This document shows positions 35,272 through 47,159 of a stretch of 64,000 nucleotides of DNA, in pieces (position 1 is the first letter of the stretch; the number at the start of each line of letters is the position of its first letter). A program made the position numbers and the translations under genes. The stretch is taken from NCBI GenBank assembly GCA_014871385.1, contig CM026426.1, positions 69,453,635 to 69,517,634 on the forward strand, given 5' to 3'. Source of the stretch: Ceratodon purpureus (taxonomy: Eukaryota > Streptophyta > Bryopsida > Pseudoditrichales > Ditrichaceae). The notes beneath the pieces are model-generated. The model did not search any database. It worked only from the letters and a program-made list of their open reading frames with translations, and was not told the DNA's origin.

Positions 35272-37056
35272 CTACGTATTTCGTTCAGTATGGGGTGTGT
35301 TTGCCATTGTGGGTTGTTTTTTCCATTTTTTGGCTAGTTTTCGAGGTAAAAAGCCGCCTTGTTGCCTTGTTCTATTTGTGAGTTGTGGTAGTGGAGGTGC
35401 GGTACATGTTTTTTCAATGGTTTCTGAGATTTTTTCTACGATTTTGTATGGGGATGCGCAAGCTTCTTGCCATAAAGCAGGGATAAGATGGTCATTATTT
35501 TCTAATAGACTGGTTAATTCATTTATTTGTACAAAAAAATTTTCAAAAAATTCAATATTAAATTTTTCTAAGTTTTCTGGAGGTATTGGATTTAAGATTC
35601 TAATTGTTGGGGTAGTGATGGGGGCCGATGGTCTGGCTATCAACAGGTTTTGTGGAATGTGGAAGGTGACTGAATAATGATCTGAGTTTAGATTCAAATT
35701 TGTGTTTGTCGTGGAGGTGAGTCTAGTATTGTCTAGGAATTTTATATAGAAACCATATATGAGGCTAGTTGATGTGTAGTTGTAGCCACCTTGTCTAGAG
35801 AATGTTGTGTTTGTTGGGATGTATTCTAGATTTAGTGAGTTTGTAAAGTTTTTCCATTGAATATCTTCTTCTTGTGGTGGAATGTTGATGTTGTGATTTT
35901 GTCTTCCGTTTAGTGCTATATCACGATTCAAGTCTCCACACAAGATGTATGTGTGATTAGGGTGTGCATTTATTTGGTTTGCGATTGTAGTTTGAATGTG
36001 GGGGATGAGGCGGATAGCTTCTAGGTGTGTGGGCTTATATAAGTGTATGATTAACCATGGGAGTAACGGATGGTTGTTTATTTTTATTATTTGTAGATAT
36101 GGAGAAATGTTTGCTGGTGTAGGGATTTTGGTAATATTTCCAGGGAAAGCATATTTATTGTGTATAAGTGTGAGTTGGCCTCCTCTTCCGGGGGTGTAGG
36201 GCATTCTTTGTTGCATGCATCTTGTGAGGGCATGTATGTTATTAAAAATGAGTTTATATTCAGGAAATAGATTTTGTATCCATTTAGTGGATTTGGTTGC
36301 AGTGAGTTTTGTTTCTTGGATGTTTATAATTGCCATAGTCCTTGAAGAGTTGTATACGAGATTTTGTAGGTTTGATAAAGCTATATTAAGCGAAGATGCA
36401 TTCCAAGTCATTATTTTTGTTTCGTCATTAGTGTTAATATTTATTCTTGGAGGAGGTGTTGGGTTGTTTGGAAGGGGTGGTGGATGTGAATATTCATTTA
36501 GACTTTCGAAACAGCGTAGAGCTTCAGTGATTAATTTATTTGGTAAGAAAGGAAATTTTCTTTGGAGTATGATAGGTGTTTCTTGGTTATGGATAAATTT
36601 GTATAGTTCATCATGAATCGATTTTTTTGGGGATATTAGGTCTTGGTTCGTTTCAATGAATTTGGTATAAGGGTGTTGAGTGAGGATGTGTCTTTCCGGA
36701 GGGTTATTCAAGTTGGCTAGTCTAATTGTTATTGAATTAGTCCAAATATCATTGAAGTGGTAAATGCGGGGATGAGCTAATATATCATTACATGTATTTA
36801 TTAATGGGTGTATGGTAACGATTAATGCACATAGTATGTGAGGTAGTGGAGATTGTATTTGTATTTGTATATATTGATGTAGGTGTGGAAATTCAATGAT
36901 TGCTTGATGGTGTAGATGGTGGTTAGTTATTAAAATTGGAGCAAATGATTTTGCAATATGTTGGTATTCCGAGCGGAATTTAATTGTGCTAGGGATAAAG
37001 TATCTTCTAGCTCTTTTCTTATGTTCGGCTGGATGAGTTCTAAGTATGTTGGGCAT
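35272..37056 (-). pseudogene. LINE endonuclease part
   Basis: 594 codons open. The N-terminal 210 residues are an unrecognised region rich in His and Ile. The apurinic/apyrimidinic endonuclease-like domain follows: TWNASSLN (Asn), INIQETKL (catalytic Glu), CGDLNRD (Asp-Leu-Asn), TSTSLIYGFYI and SDHYSV (catalytic Asp-His). The enzyme nicks target DNA to prime reverse transcription. The frame ends at a TAG at 35274-35272; coding sense continues one frame over to about 35100 and then returns, so two small indels separate it from the reverse transcriptase. Confidence 0.8.
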
Positions 37057-37960
37057 TGGCCCTGGGTTTGATTCAATGTCTCCGCATTGAAGTAGGGCTA
37101 ATTTGTTTACAAAGTAGTATCCTTGGTAAATACTAGTTTCAGGGTTTTTATAATTTAATTTATAATATTTTGTTGTTATGAATTTTGTTGTGTTGAATAA
37201 ATTAGGTAATGCAGTATTGTTTGTTCTAGACTGAAAGGTAGATAATGCGAGGTTGTAGTGGGTTCAGAGGAATGGTTTGTAATTGAGTTAGTAAACCAAT
37301 TGTATATGTGTTGTTTTGTATTCTTTTCGTATTTTATTTTCTCATGATGTTGATAGGTTTTATCTATTTTCACGTGGAGTTGGTAGACCATGGTAGTATA
37401 GTGTTTGTTAATAAGATTATGTTTTTGTATAATATCAAGTATTATGTGAAATTGATATCGTGAGATAATTCTTTGTTTGGAATGAGTTATATTTTTTAAA
37501 TATAATTTGGCTTTTTGGTGGATTTTATAGTTTGGATGACTACTATGTTTTAGATGAAATTTAAATTCTGTATGTAATATAAGTTTTGGTGTTTTTTGGA
37601 TTTTGGATGAATTTGGAATTTTGGCAGAGTTTTTAATTTTGGATGAATTTTTAATTTTGGATTAAATTTTGGATGAATTTTTGGTTTTAGATGAATGGCG
37701 AGTATTGTATTTTCTACTTGTATGGTTGAAGAATATGTGTATGTATTTGTATTTATTGGTGTATGTATTAGTATTTATTGGTGTATGATTTGTTATGGTA
37801 TTGGGTGTTATATTGTTTATGATTTGGTATTTGTATTTTGTATTTAGGCGAGGCCGGTAGGTCGAGGCCGTTTGATGGTTGGGTTTGATATAATGTGGTA
37901 GTTCGAGATGATGTTTTGTACTAAGGTTGTATCCGTGTTGTGTATGAAATCTTAGTATAA
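37057..37960. other. Spacer upstream of the LINE ORF2, partly repetitive
   Basis: No supported ORF. From about 37560 to 37690 it holds degenerate copies of the TTTTGGATGAATTT unit that forms the array at 37960-38290. Confidence 0.4.
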
Positions 37961-38290
37961 TTTTTGGATTAAAATTGATTTTTGAATAAAGTTTGAATTT
38001 TAGATGAGATTTGGATTTTGAATGGATCTAAGATTTTGAATGAAATCTGAATTTTGGGTGAAGTCTGAAATTTGGAGGAAATCTAAATTTTGGATGAAAT
38101 TTGAGATTTGGATGAACTCTAAGTTTTGGATGAAATTTGATATTTGGATGAACTCTGAGTTTTGGATTACCATTAAGTTTTGGATGAAATTTAAATTTTA
38201 GATGATATTTGAAGTTTGGATGAAATCTGAATTTTGGATGAAGTTTGAGATTTGGATGAGATTCAAGTTTTGGATGAAAGTAGGTTTTCG
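37960..38290. repeat. 18-bp minisatellite (TTTTGGATGAAATTTGAA-like)
   Basis: About 17 diverged copies of an 18-bp unit built on TTTTGGATGAAATTTGA. On the minus strand they read as hexapeptides such as HPKFRF and HPNLKF. The array is open for 159 codons (38507-38028). It lies between the ORF1-like region and the ORF2 of the LINE. It could be a variable 5' or inter-ORF region of the element. I do not regard the peptide as a real gene. Confidence 0.8.
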
Positions 38291-38503
38291 GATGGAGGTA
38301 GTACTTTGGTTGTGTATTGTATTTGTACAAGTATGGAATATAGTAATTGTATTTGTATTTCAAGAAGTATTCAAAACATTGGAAAATACTATAATATTTT
38401 GTATTTTTCCTAATATATTCTAAATGTATAATATTATTTCTAAATAAAACTACGTATATGAAGTAGTATTGCAGTAAATACTTTTTACCTTGGCAGTTGG
38501 TGG

Positions 38504-39704
38504 TCACTCTCCATTTGGCTTGTCCTTGAGTAAAAGGTTGGGACTTACCAAGCCGATATTTTGTTGCATTCCATTAAGTGCCAAAGCCAAAGTACTTTGG
38601 ATGTCAAGCATTTGCTTTTTCAATTTCTCATTGATTTCATCTGCGTAGTTGTAAGCCTTCTTGACAATATCATCCTTCAAAGTCTTCATGTCCTTTTGCA
38701 ACTCCATCTTAAGCTTCTTGTTGCCATTTTCAATGGCTTCCTTCATCAAGGTAAGAACATCACCTTTTACTTCACCATGGGTTTGGTTTTAAATTGCTTC
38801 TACAGTATTAACCAAACAAGTATTAGTATCTTCAAATCCAAACTTGACCAAAAGTTCCTTTGAAGGTTTTTCACTACCTTCTAGACTTCGACGGTGTGCG
38901 GTAATTTCCACATGATACACACCAATTTTCATCTCTTTTCCCACAAACTTACGGTAAACAAAGAGGTTTCAGGCATTCTACATTAGCACTACCATTGTGC
39001 CTAAGACCATTGTGCTTGTGAAACCATATCGAACCAACATTTTTGGTGCCTACCTCATTGTGAATGGCAAGGGTTGTGTCATCAATGCTCATCAAAATGG
39101 GAAGATTGTAGAAAGTTAAGGTAAGAGCATCTTTCCTTAGTTTTTGCTCAAATGAGAGGGAGGGCCCCTTCTTCATATGAGCCTCCAAGATTTCTTGATT
39201 TGTTGACACTTGAAGCTCTTTGAATTTCTTGGCTTGTGAAGGTGTAGGGGCTACAAAGTAAGCATGGTTGTTGAAGGTATCCTTTTGCACCTACACAATT
39301 TTAAATATGTGGCCTCTCCTAAAGCTACTTTCTAAGATATCTTTGAAAAGAGAGTGGGAGGGAACATCAACAAGATTATCACTAGTAATCTTGATAGAGA
39401 GGTTAGTATCTCTTGCAATCGAATAGTAAGACTTACATACCTTTCTAAGGGTATCATGGGGTGATTCGGGGTCAATTTGCAAGATGAATGGCCTAAGACC
39501 CTTCAACAATGTCACCCCATCAATTTCGGGATAAAGAAGATGGAGTTTGGCAATTCCAGCCCAAACTCTTTTTTCTCCACCTCTTTTAACACTCATGCAC
39601 AAGATGGAAATTGGCTCAATAATGTGAGAACCAAGTAAGATATTCATATGCTCCAATCTTTTTCTAACTACCTCTTTAACTTGGTTATGGAATAGAAATT
39701 CCAT
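38504..39704 (-). pseudogene. Probable LINE ORF1 (RRM-like and coiled-coil), broken
   Basis: The frame from 39704 is broken by a TAG at 39293-39291, a frameshift near 38955 and a TAA at 38791-38789, and ends at 38504. The N-terminal half is unrecognised. The middle contains LTFYNLPILMS and GSANVECLKPL, which look like the RNP2 and RNP1 strands of an RNA recognition motif. The C-terminal 80 residues are a strong coiled coil (KKLKMELQKDMKTLKDD...). RRM plus coiled coil is the usual make-up of L1-type ORF1 RNA-binding proteins, and it lies upstream of the ORF2 on the same strand. That ORF1 and ORF2 belong together is inference; the 1.4-kb gap is long. Confidence 0.5.
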
Positions 39705-39759
39705 TGCTTCAAATGCTATACATTTTCAAACTCCTCTTGCTAGTGCAGTCTCTGAAGCA

Positions 39760-40770
39760 TTCCTCGATCTCTTGCTTTGGCTGGATTTTGCAAGGCTCTT
39801 CACTTTAGGTTTGTCGGCTGGAAGCTTTTTAAGGCTGAGTTGGTGTGTCTAGTATCATGGTATCTTCATCATGGCCGATGCAGGCCATGTGTGCCGCGGC
39901 TCTTGTGTGCTCCGCCCTCGCTTGGTCCATTTCCTCTTCAGTCACGTACACTCGGCGGGATGAAGAGGCCATCTTGGCTGCAGTCAAAACTGCGTGGGCG
40001 GCGGCTAGGTATTCAGAAACACCGTAGTCTTAAGAAGCAGTATTCTTCGCAATGGGGTTTGTGATTCCCGCAGGTAGCAAGTTTGCATTGTAGGAGTTGA
40101 AGAAGAGTTGGTAGTCGACAATTTCCTTAAGCTGCAGTCTTCTCTTGCCGCTAATAAGTATGGTGTCGTAGGGCACGGCGTTTTGGGTCAGGGGCATCTC
40201 CCGTGATTTCTTCTTCGGCAAGGGCTTCAACCTCCTTAACGACCGATGTTCCTCCCAACAGCGTCTCAACCGTCTCTTCGGCTGTAGGTATTTCTTCAAT
40301 TGCAGCCTCCTCTGTGATTTTGACTACCGTTTTCGATTCAATCTCTTCCTTTGTTGAAGCTCCTTCAAGCAACGTAACTTCCTCTGATGAGTGCAGCTAT
40401 AATGTGGATTTGGGTTTTGACGATGTTGGTGATGAGGTGCTGATAAAGGCAGCTTCGGCAATAGAGCGACCACTGAATTTGTGAGAGGCGTCACCGAGGG
40501 GCTGCTCGTCAACTCTCTCAGCAAAGGTGTCTTCCAATCAGTGAAGTTTGGTAGAGGCTCTGTTGCTTGCTTTTCGTTGCTTCTGCTTTCCCGAGCTCTC
40601 GAAAGGAGCTGCCCCGAGTAGTTGTTCGTTAACTTCCGCAGTAGAGATGTCGTCGTTTTTGGAGCTGCTATAATTAGGGTCGACTCTCTCGATTTTGCTT
40701 TGGGTTGAGGTGCTGCATTAAGAACGTGCAAAACGATGCTAAAGAGAGTGCTCGGGATGCAGGTCACTGG
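39760..40770 (-). other. Unrecognised low-complexity coding-like region
   Basis: On the minus strand, 40372-40151 reads as a Glu/Thr/Val-rich peptide (EEIESKTVVKITEEAAIEE), and overlapping frames are open on both strands. Base composition is coding-like but no domain is visible. It may be the 3' exon of the repeated-module region that follows, or a decayed transposon ORF. Confidence 0.3.
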
Positions 40771-42310
40771 GTTGTAACTACTTAAGGTATTTTTTGGGCA
40801 AATGGATATAGATGCTTTGCTTTAAACGTACAGGGGATTGTTTTAAAAATTGGGTTATGGTTTGGAAACTTACCTATGATCGCTCTGTTTTTGGTGTTGT
40901 GCGGTTTCTGAGTTTGGACTGATGTTGTTTTGCCGCTACTTTGATGAGGGGTGCAGGGCTGTAGCCTCTTGTCCCCCGTCATTGTTTTCACGTCCTTCGT
41001 ATTAGTTTTAGAAAGGGATGCTGCTACAAAGTCCTGCGGAACAATACTAAATAGAATGCTGGAGATGCAGGTTAGTATGTTGTTTCTACTTGATAAATAC
41101 TTTGGGGAAGATAAGTGTACATTCTTTGTTTTTAACGCACAGGGGATTGACTTCGAACGTGAGTTAGGGTTTGAATACTTACCTGAAACCACCTTTTCTT
41201 TGATGTGGTGCAGTTTTTGAATTATTTTGAAACTGGTACGGTGAGGTGTGCAAAAGTGTAGCTTCTCCCTTCCCGTCATTGTGTTCACGACCTTGGTGTG
41301 GGCCTTAGGTTTAGGAGCTGCTATGCGGTCCTATATCCGGGAGAGAGCACAATAAAGTCGATCACAAAGTGCAAAATGTGACCATTAACAAGTGAATATG
41401 AAGTGTCCTGTTTTTGAAGGCTCAAAGCCGATTTTGAGCATTTTGGTGTAGTTTTTGAGCATTTTAGTCACTTTCTAAGGTGTCATGGGGTATCTTATAT
41501 AGACCTCCATAAAAAGAACATCATGAATTGAAACTAAATTTTACCAATAGTTCAAAATCATGAAAATGAACTTTTCCAAAGTCTTGATTTCTTTATTTGG
41601 GACTCTCTAATGTCTTTAGATGATGTTTTTTTCAATTTAAAAAACAATCTTCGATGGAAAAAAAGTAACAAAAGTATCGTGGAGAAGATCCTCTTGAAAA
41701 GCATCCTTGCGATACTTTTGAAACCCTAAATCAATCAATGAGTATATGAATTGACTATTTTAGAATACCTCTTAAACATACGGAGGGCCCTACAAAATTA
41801 AAAATGATTTTGGACAAAACCCTAAGCAGTTATGTTCACTTTTCCAAATGAATCAATTCACTTTGTCCAAGTTCGTAGTCTTCGTTTTCCATGGTATACT
41901 CAATGTCCTCTCTTGCAACTTTGGGAAGTTGAAGTCGGTTAATCATGCATCAACATAACGTAGATACTACTTTCACTAGTGTTTACTGAAGGGGCTGAAA
42001 TTGGTGAAAAGATAAGCACTTTCTTGGTCCACTTACTGTGCTTCCCCTCATCAAGGAGCTAAATAGAGCACTCAAACTGAAGGTCAATGTTTCATTTTTT
42101 CTCAATGTGTGTTTTAATGAAAATGTATATGCATTCTCTGTTCTAAATGCATAAGGAATTGGTTTAAAAGACAAGTTGTAGTTTGGGGACTTACCTGTGG
42201 TCGCCTTTTGCTTGTTGTGGTGCAATTTCTCAGTTAGGTCAAGATTCGGATTCTGTCTCGGGAGCACTTGTGAGGTGCAGACGAAGCTATGGGGGTGAGA
42301 CACTCTTGAA
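40735..42310 (-). repeat. Three diverged ~300-bp exon-intron modules in tandem, minus strand
   Basis: Units at about 40735-41044, 41045-41340 and 42055-42310 share order and sequence. Each has a GTAAGT splice donor at its centre (exon ends at 40874, 41184 and 42195), an upstream exon with CTGCACCTCAC and a GTTGTG/GTGGTG-flanked stretch, and a downstream phrase read as (T)FSL/CISSILFSIV. The second and third units are separated by about 700 bp of unrelated sequence (41341-42054). Further donors of the same kind end at 42414 and 43141. This looks like repeated exon duplication, or repeats of a transposon. Confidence 0.6.
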
Positions 42311-42529
42311 ATGCAGATTACTTGTTGTACGTGATTTTTAATATGCTGAATCTGAGCTACTGAGATTGATTGCAAGATTTCAAATTTAATTAGACAAAGG
42401 TTTCGAAACTTACCAGGTGTTGCACTGCAGCTGGTTCGACGAAGCGGTGGGAAGCTGATTCGATGAGGTGCTGGTGTTGAACTGTTGTAGCTGGTTTGAT
42501 GGTGCGGTGGACAGCCGGTTCGGTGAGCT

Positions 42530-43570
42530 ACTTCAAAGATCAGCTGGTACGATCTGAGGAGACTCTATGAAACTGCAGCTAGTTTGTCGATGTGGTGGGT
42601 AGCTTGTTCGGTGAGCTGGCTCCATGAGTAGCTGGTTCGGCGTGTAACGTTGGAGTTTCAAGAGCGTCGCTGTAACGTTCGCAGCAGCTGGTTGAAAACA
42701 GGTCGCAGCTGGTCGCGATTTGAAAACAGGTCGCAGCAGCTGGTTCAATGAGCAACGACGTAATTTAAGCAGCGTTGGTGCACAGGTTCGTGGTAGCTGG
42801 TATGATGAGCACCGTCTGAGTTTGAGCACCGTCGGTGTCCAGGGTCGCAGCAATTTGCACAATGAGCAGCGCCGGGGTTTAAGTAACGTCGGCGTACAGG
42901 GTCGCAGCAGCTTGCAGATTGAGCAACGTCGGAGTTTGAGCAGCTTCGGTAAGTGAGATCCCTTCCTAAGGTACAACTTGGGGGTGCAAATTAAATCGTA
43001 TGGGAGGAACACTTCCGGATTGTAGGTTGAGTTTTGAAAGTAAAGATAGATGTGTAAAATATGTGAAACTAAACAAGAATGAGTGTTCCCAGATCTAATT
43101 GGACAAAGATTTTGAATGATGGTGGAGTTAAGCAACTTACCTGTTGAGGAGTCGTGGTTGAGGTTGTGCAGCTGCAACCAGGCTCTCTTGTTGAGGTGTG
43201 GATGGTGCGCTTGAGAGGGAACTGCAGAGTCAGGGGCCGTTGGAGAATTCGACTTCCTTGCGTGAGATGTCTCGGCGAGCAGGGGCGCTTGGTGAAATAG
43301 ACTTCGCTGGTCCTCGCTGACTCTGTGGTGATTGCTATGTGAAACTAAGCTGGATGCGGTGTTGACTGTGGTGGTGGTGGTGGCTACTGCTTCGTGAGAT
43401 CCGAAAAAGTCGGATCTCGGAGGTGATTGCTTTCTGATAGTGTACTCTAAGATCTGTGTTCCTAGAGAGTTGCAGAGGTGCGTAGTGAATGGAGGAGCAG
43501 AGAGGTCAAGAACTAGGAAGATGAGGTGAGTAATGCACGTTCTAAGAGGTCGACAGGACCTCTCTAGCAA
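42530..43570 (-). other. Unrecognised Ser/Thr/His-rich ORF with 57-bp repeats
   Basis: 345 codons open from 43570. The N-terminal half is Ser/Thr/His-rich, with an alanine-threonine run (VATTTTTVNTASS). A GTAAGT donor at 43141 suggests that the true exon stops there. The C-terminal half is the 57-bp repeat array. The sequence resembles no family I know. Confidence 0.3.
42715..42960. repeat. 57-bp tandem repeat, about four copies, open on both strands
   Basis: The 19-residue unit reads LLKLRRCSICKLLRPCTPT on the minus strand, and LSNVGVQGRSSLQIEQRRS on the plus strand. The copies differ by several substitutions. A unit length divisible by three keeps both strands open, so coding cannot be inferred. 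Confidence 0.8.
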
Positions 43571-44229
43571 ATTGTAAGCAATTTTGACAGGAGTTGAGGC
43601 TCTGGTTCAGATCTGTGGTGACGAGTTCAAGAGTGCATGTTTCCTAGGTGTCAACTCTGCCAACCGGTTGCGGTTGTGCTTGGAACAGATTTGGAAGGTG
43701 AATGTGAGGCGAGTGATGAGCTAGTGGTTCCAACGCAAGCCCAGCTCTTCAGATTGCTTTAACACTTGCTCACCTTGCTTCCTGACCGTTCTTCTAGATC
43801 TAACCTTAAACACAAGCAACGGCCCCTCCAACACTTCTAGACACCATCTCAAGCACTTCTAACCTGCTGCTTCTGTGTGTGTGCGGGGCATCTGCAAGCC
43901 CAGCCACTTACAGAACACCCACCCTTCCACAGCGGCTAACTCCTCACCACTCACCTCACCAGGAAATGCGGAGGACTTAGCAGTCGCTCATAACTCCTCT
44001 CATATCTCCGTAACTTTTAGTTGATGACCATTTCTCTTACTACACCATGTTGCCTGAGATAGCCTCGTCACTAGCCAGCCTCGAAATCGAGGACTGGCTA
44101 GGGCGATCGGGGCCGTCGATCTCAAGGGAACAATCTAATCCGTCCGATCCTTCGTCAATGGTGGGGGCCCGCGAAGAGGAAGAAATCAACTGTTCACTGT
44201 GAATTTAATATTAGTCACATGTGACAGAA

Positions 44230-44590
44230 TGGCATGGGGATGCATGGGGCTGGGGGCTTGGGGCTTGGGGCTTGGGGCTTGGGGCTTGGATCTGGGGTGT
44301 GGGGGCTGGGGTCTTGGGGGTTGCGGGCTTGGGGGCTTGGGTCTTGGGTGTGGAGGCTTAGGGCTTAGGGTGTGGGGGCTTGGGTGTGGGGGCTTGGGTG
44401 TGGGGGCTTGGGTGTGGGGGCTTGGATGTGGAGGCTTGGGGCTGGGGGCTTAGGTGTGGGGGCTTGGGGCTGGGGGCTGGGGGCTAGGGGCTTGGATCTT
44501 GGGGATTGCGGGCTTGGGGGCTTGGGGCTAGGAGGTTGGGGGCTTGATGTAATGGCTTGGGTTAGGGGCTTGGAGGTAGCTGGGGCTTTG
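44230..44590 (+). repeat. G-rich TTGGGGC-type repeat in the left TIR
   Basis: About 360 bp of GGGGCTTGGGGCTT and related variants (GGGTGTGGGGGCTTG). Four or more G-runs per 30 bp would allow G-quadruplexes. It is part of the TIR; the mirror array lies at 47160-47410. Confidence 0.8.
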
Positions 44591-45221
44591 TACAGGAAAG
44601 TCTGGGGTTGGTTAATGAACAAAGACATGGGTTTCAAATTAATTCTATAATGCTTATGGTTATGTAAATTTGTTATTTATTTACATGAGTCTTTATCAAA
44701 AATTTGATGATATTTATTTTTGAATATAATCAAATATAAGACGATATATTTTTAAAAATTAATCATTTCAAGCTTTGTGCTCACTTTAATATTAAAAAGA
44801 TATCATGTAGTTTGTGTAATAATTGAAATTTTTTGAAATTAAAATAAATTTGTAACTTTTTTGTTTTCTTATTACTTCAAGTGCATGAATAAGTTAAAGA
44901 TTTTCAAAGATGATAGTTTCAATGTATCTAACGTGATTATTCTATAGTATTGGGGTTAAAGACATTGAAATTATCATTTTTGAAAGTTAATTACTTCTTC
45001 ATGGAATGTTCAGCTAGGATATATAATCATGCATTTGAATTTTCTTAAGTAAATTTTATACAATGCATAATTAGAAAACGCACAAATTTTGGAATTACAT
45101 TCTATAAATAATTTGAAAAGTTACAATAACCATAGTAGGATGGTAGCAAAACCACCACCACAGAGACATTTATTATATATCAATCTTCTGTACGAAGTTG
45201 CATTGCTTTGCCTTTATATGT

Positions 45222-46787
45222 TCAATAAATATTCAACTCTTTGAAAAACAATTCCAAATCTTCTTCACCTTCACAGTCATCTTTTTCTAGTGCACCACTA
45301 TCACTACCTTTTGCAATAACATATTGGCAATTGTGACACTCCCTAAACCCTAAACTGTCAAAGAATATGTTGAGTCCTTCACATTTGGGACATTCTACTT
45401 GGCATAACTTTGGCAATTTCACCCTTGTGCGTTTCTTTTGCACTAGTTGTCTTTGTCGTAGTACTTTGATTCCACCACCTGGTCTTAGTAATTGAATTAT
45501 TTGTTCTTCTCCGCTATACAAGTCTTTGTAATTCAATTTTCTTTTCTTCTTCTTGTGGCTTCCATGTCCAACTCTTGTATTTGTAACATGGACTTGAATA
45601 GGGGTAATACTTCCATCCCATCTTGGCAAAGAGATTCGATTTGGCTTTGGTACTAAGCCCATGTTTTCTAGGAACACCGCCAAAAACATTTCTCTTGCCC
45701 TCTTAATTGCTTCACGTTGCTCCATTCTTAACCCCTAAGTGCCCAGGAAAGCCAAAACGGCTTGTTGCTGTTTCGGTCAATCTAGATAAAGGGGTTAAAA
45801 TTGATATTTTTGCCTAAGATTTTTACTGGATGCTCCTTGTACTGCAAAGTGTATGTGGTAAAATTTGCAAAGCCAAAATCCAATTTTAAGACCTTCATCT
45901 AGAAATATTAGGTTTCAAGTCCAAAACATGCAGCTTTAAATTAGGCTTTTTTGTAAAAACAATACTTGAAATATGTTCATAACCAAACCACCACTCAAAT
46001 TCCAAAGAGACCCAAGTCAAAAAATATACCAATTTTACAAGGGCAGCCTCTAAAAATTACAAAGACAAGCTTCAATATTTTCAGTAATTTTTGAATTACT
46101 TCTTTCCAAATTCGTCAAAATTTGAGATTTTGGAATTTTTCAAAAATAATTTGGCTCAAAAATCAAAAACTTATAAATGCACCTAACAACCATTCAGATT
46201 TTTCTAAAACCAAATATACGTGACGTCATGCATGTTTTACTATATCAACGTTTTTAGACCTGCTTCTAGAAATCAATTTTTATGAGAGCCAAAAAAAGGA
46301 ATGAGTCTCTCAAATTTTCCATGGAGGTACTCAGCTTGATTACCTACATGGGAAAAAATATGGGCAAAATGTTTGGGGTAACAGTCTTCAACTCCCCCTT
46401 TGCACCATTTTGACTATGTCATTCAACCAATGCCCAAAAAAAGTTTTGCTGCAACTTTGAATATTATAATCCCTAAGATGGTAAACATCTAAAGGCTGAA
46501 AATTTTATCAATATTTCTAAAGAAGGTTTAGTACAAGATCTTACGGCTGGATGTCTAAAAAAAGAAAATTTGTTTGGTTCAAATTGTCGTTTCTACAAGG
46601 TGGTCAAAAATCATTGTTTTGGAGGTTTTGAGATCTAAAACATGCTTGGGCACTTAGGGGTTAAAACATCATATTTTTCCCTTGGACAATTTTGTGTTGC
46701 AGTCACGTTTGACATCTTCATAACCAACTCCCTTACAAAACCAACTCCATCGTAATCAAAATCGCTGTGGGTCAAAATCAACTCCAT
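45222..46787 (-). pseudogene. MULE-internal zinc-ribbon protein ORF, split by the nested TTAA element
   Basis: The downstream part, 45725-45222, is 167 codons: a KKKKRKLN basic patch (possible nuclear signal), then CPKC...CHNC at about residues 117-137, a four-Cys zinc ribbon, and an acidic tail. Upstream, the same frame resumes at 46787-46665 on the far side of the nested element. With one TTAA copy and the nested element left out, the two parts meet in frame and give 211 codons with stop. It is not a MULE transposase. It may be a gene fragment captured by the element or an unrecognised accessory protein. As it stands, the nested element interrupts it. Confidence 0.6.
45732..46660. mobile_element. 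Nested piggyBac-like non-autonomous element, 929 bp, TTAA duplication
   Basis: Perfect 14-bp terminal inverted repeats CCCCTAAGTGCCCA lie at 45732-45745 and 46647-46660. Each end is flanked by TTAA (45728-45731 and 46661-46664). TTAA duplication and CCC-starting termini are characteristic of the piggyBac superfamily. No ORF inside, so it is a miniature, non-autonomous copy. It landed within the coding frame of the MULE ORF and is therefore younger than the MULE. Confidence 0.75.
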
Positions 46788-47159
46788 TAATCAATTCCAT
46801 TAAAATCAATTCCATTAGATTATGGATAAATCACATTAGATACATTGAAACTATCATCTTTGAAAATCTTTAATTTATTCATGCACTTGAAGTAATAAGA
46901 AAACAAAAAAGTTACAAATTTATTTTAATTTCAAAAAATTTCAATTATTACACAAACTACATGATATCTTTTTAATATTAAAGTGAGACAAAGCTTGAAA
47001 TGATTAATTTTTAAAAATATACCGTCTTATATTTGATTATATTCAAAAATAAATATCATCAAATTTTTGATAAAGACTCATATAAATAAATAACAAATTT
47101 ACATGACCATAAGCATTATAAAATTAATTTGAAACCCGTGTCCTTGTTCATTAACCAAC

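Larger units (their letters stand above)
30046..37056 (-). mobile_element. Decayed non-LTR retrotransposon (LINE) ORF2 region: endonuclease, reverse transcriptase, RNase H, CCHC
   Basis: Read on the minus strand from 37056 down to an A-rich tail at 30079-30046. The domain order is apurinic-type endonuclease, reverse transcriptase, linker, RNase H and a C-terminal CCHC-like finger. This is the order of plant LINEs that have acquired RNase H. The frame is broken by in-frame stops at 33501, 32021, 31214 and 31067 and by frameshifts near 35290, 35060 and between 32690 and 32610. The copy is dead but not old: motifs are all readable. No target-site duplication was identified. Codon use is A/C-rich on the coding strand, unlike neighbouring genes, as usual for a LINE. 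Confidence 0.85.

Noticed and set aside
38028-38507. HPKF/HPNL hexapeptide repeat protein
   Set aside because: It follows from an 18-bp minisatellite, whose unit length keeps frames open; no other coding evidence.
44230-44590. Interstitial telomere
   Set aside because: The repeat is irregular (GGGGCTT, GGGTGTGGGGGCTTG) and exactly mirrored in the other transposon arm, so it is part of the TIR.
44199-44650. Gly/Leu/Trp-rich protein ORFs in both MULE arms
   Set aside because: They are translations of the G-rich TIR repeat, open in several frames and mirrored in the other arm.
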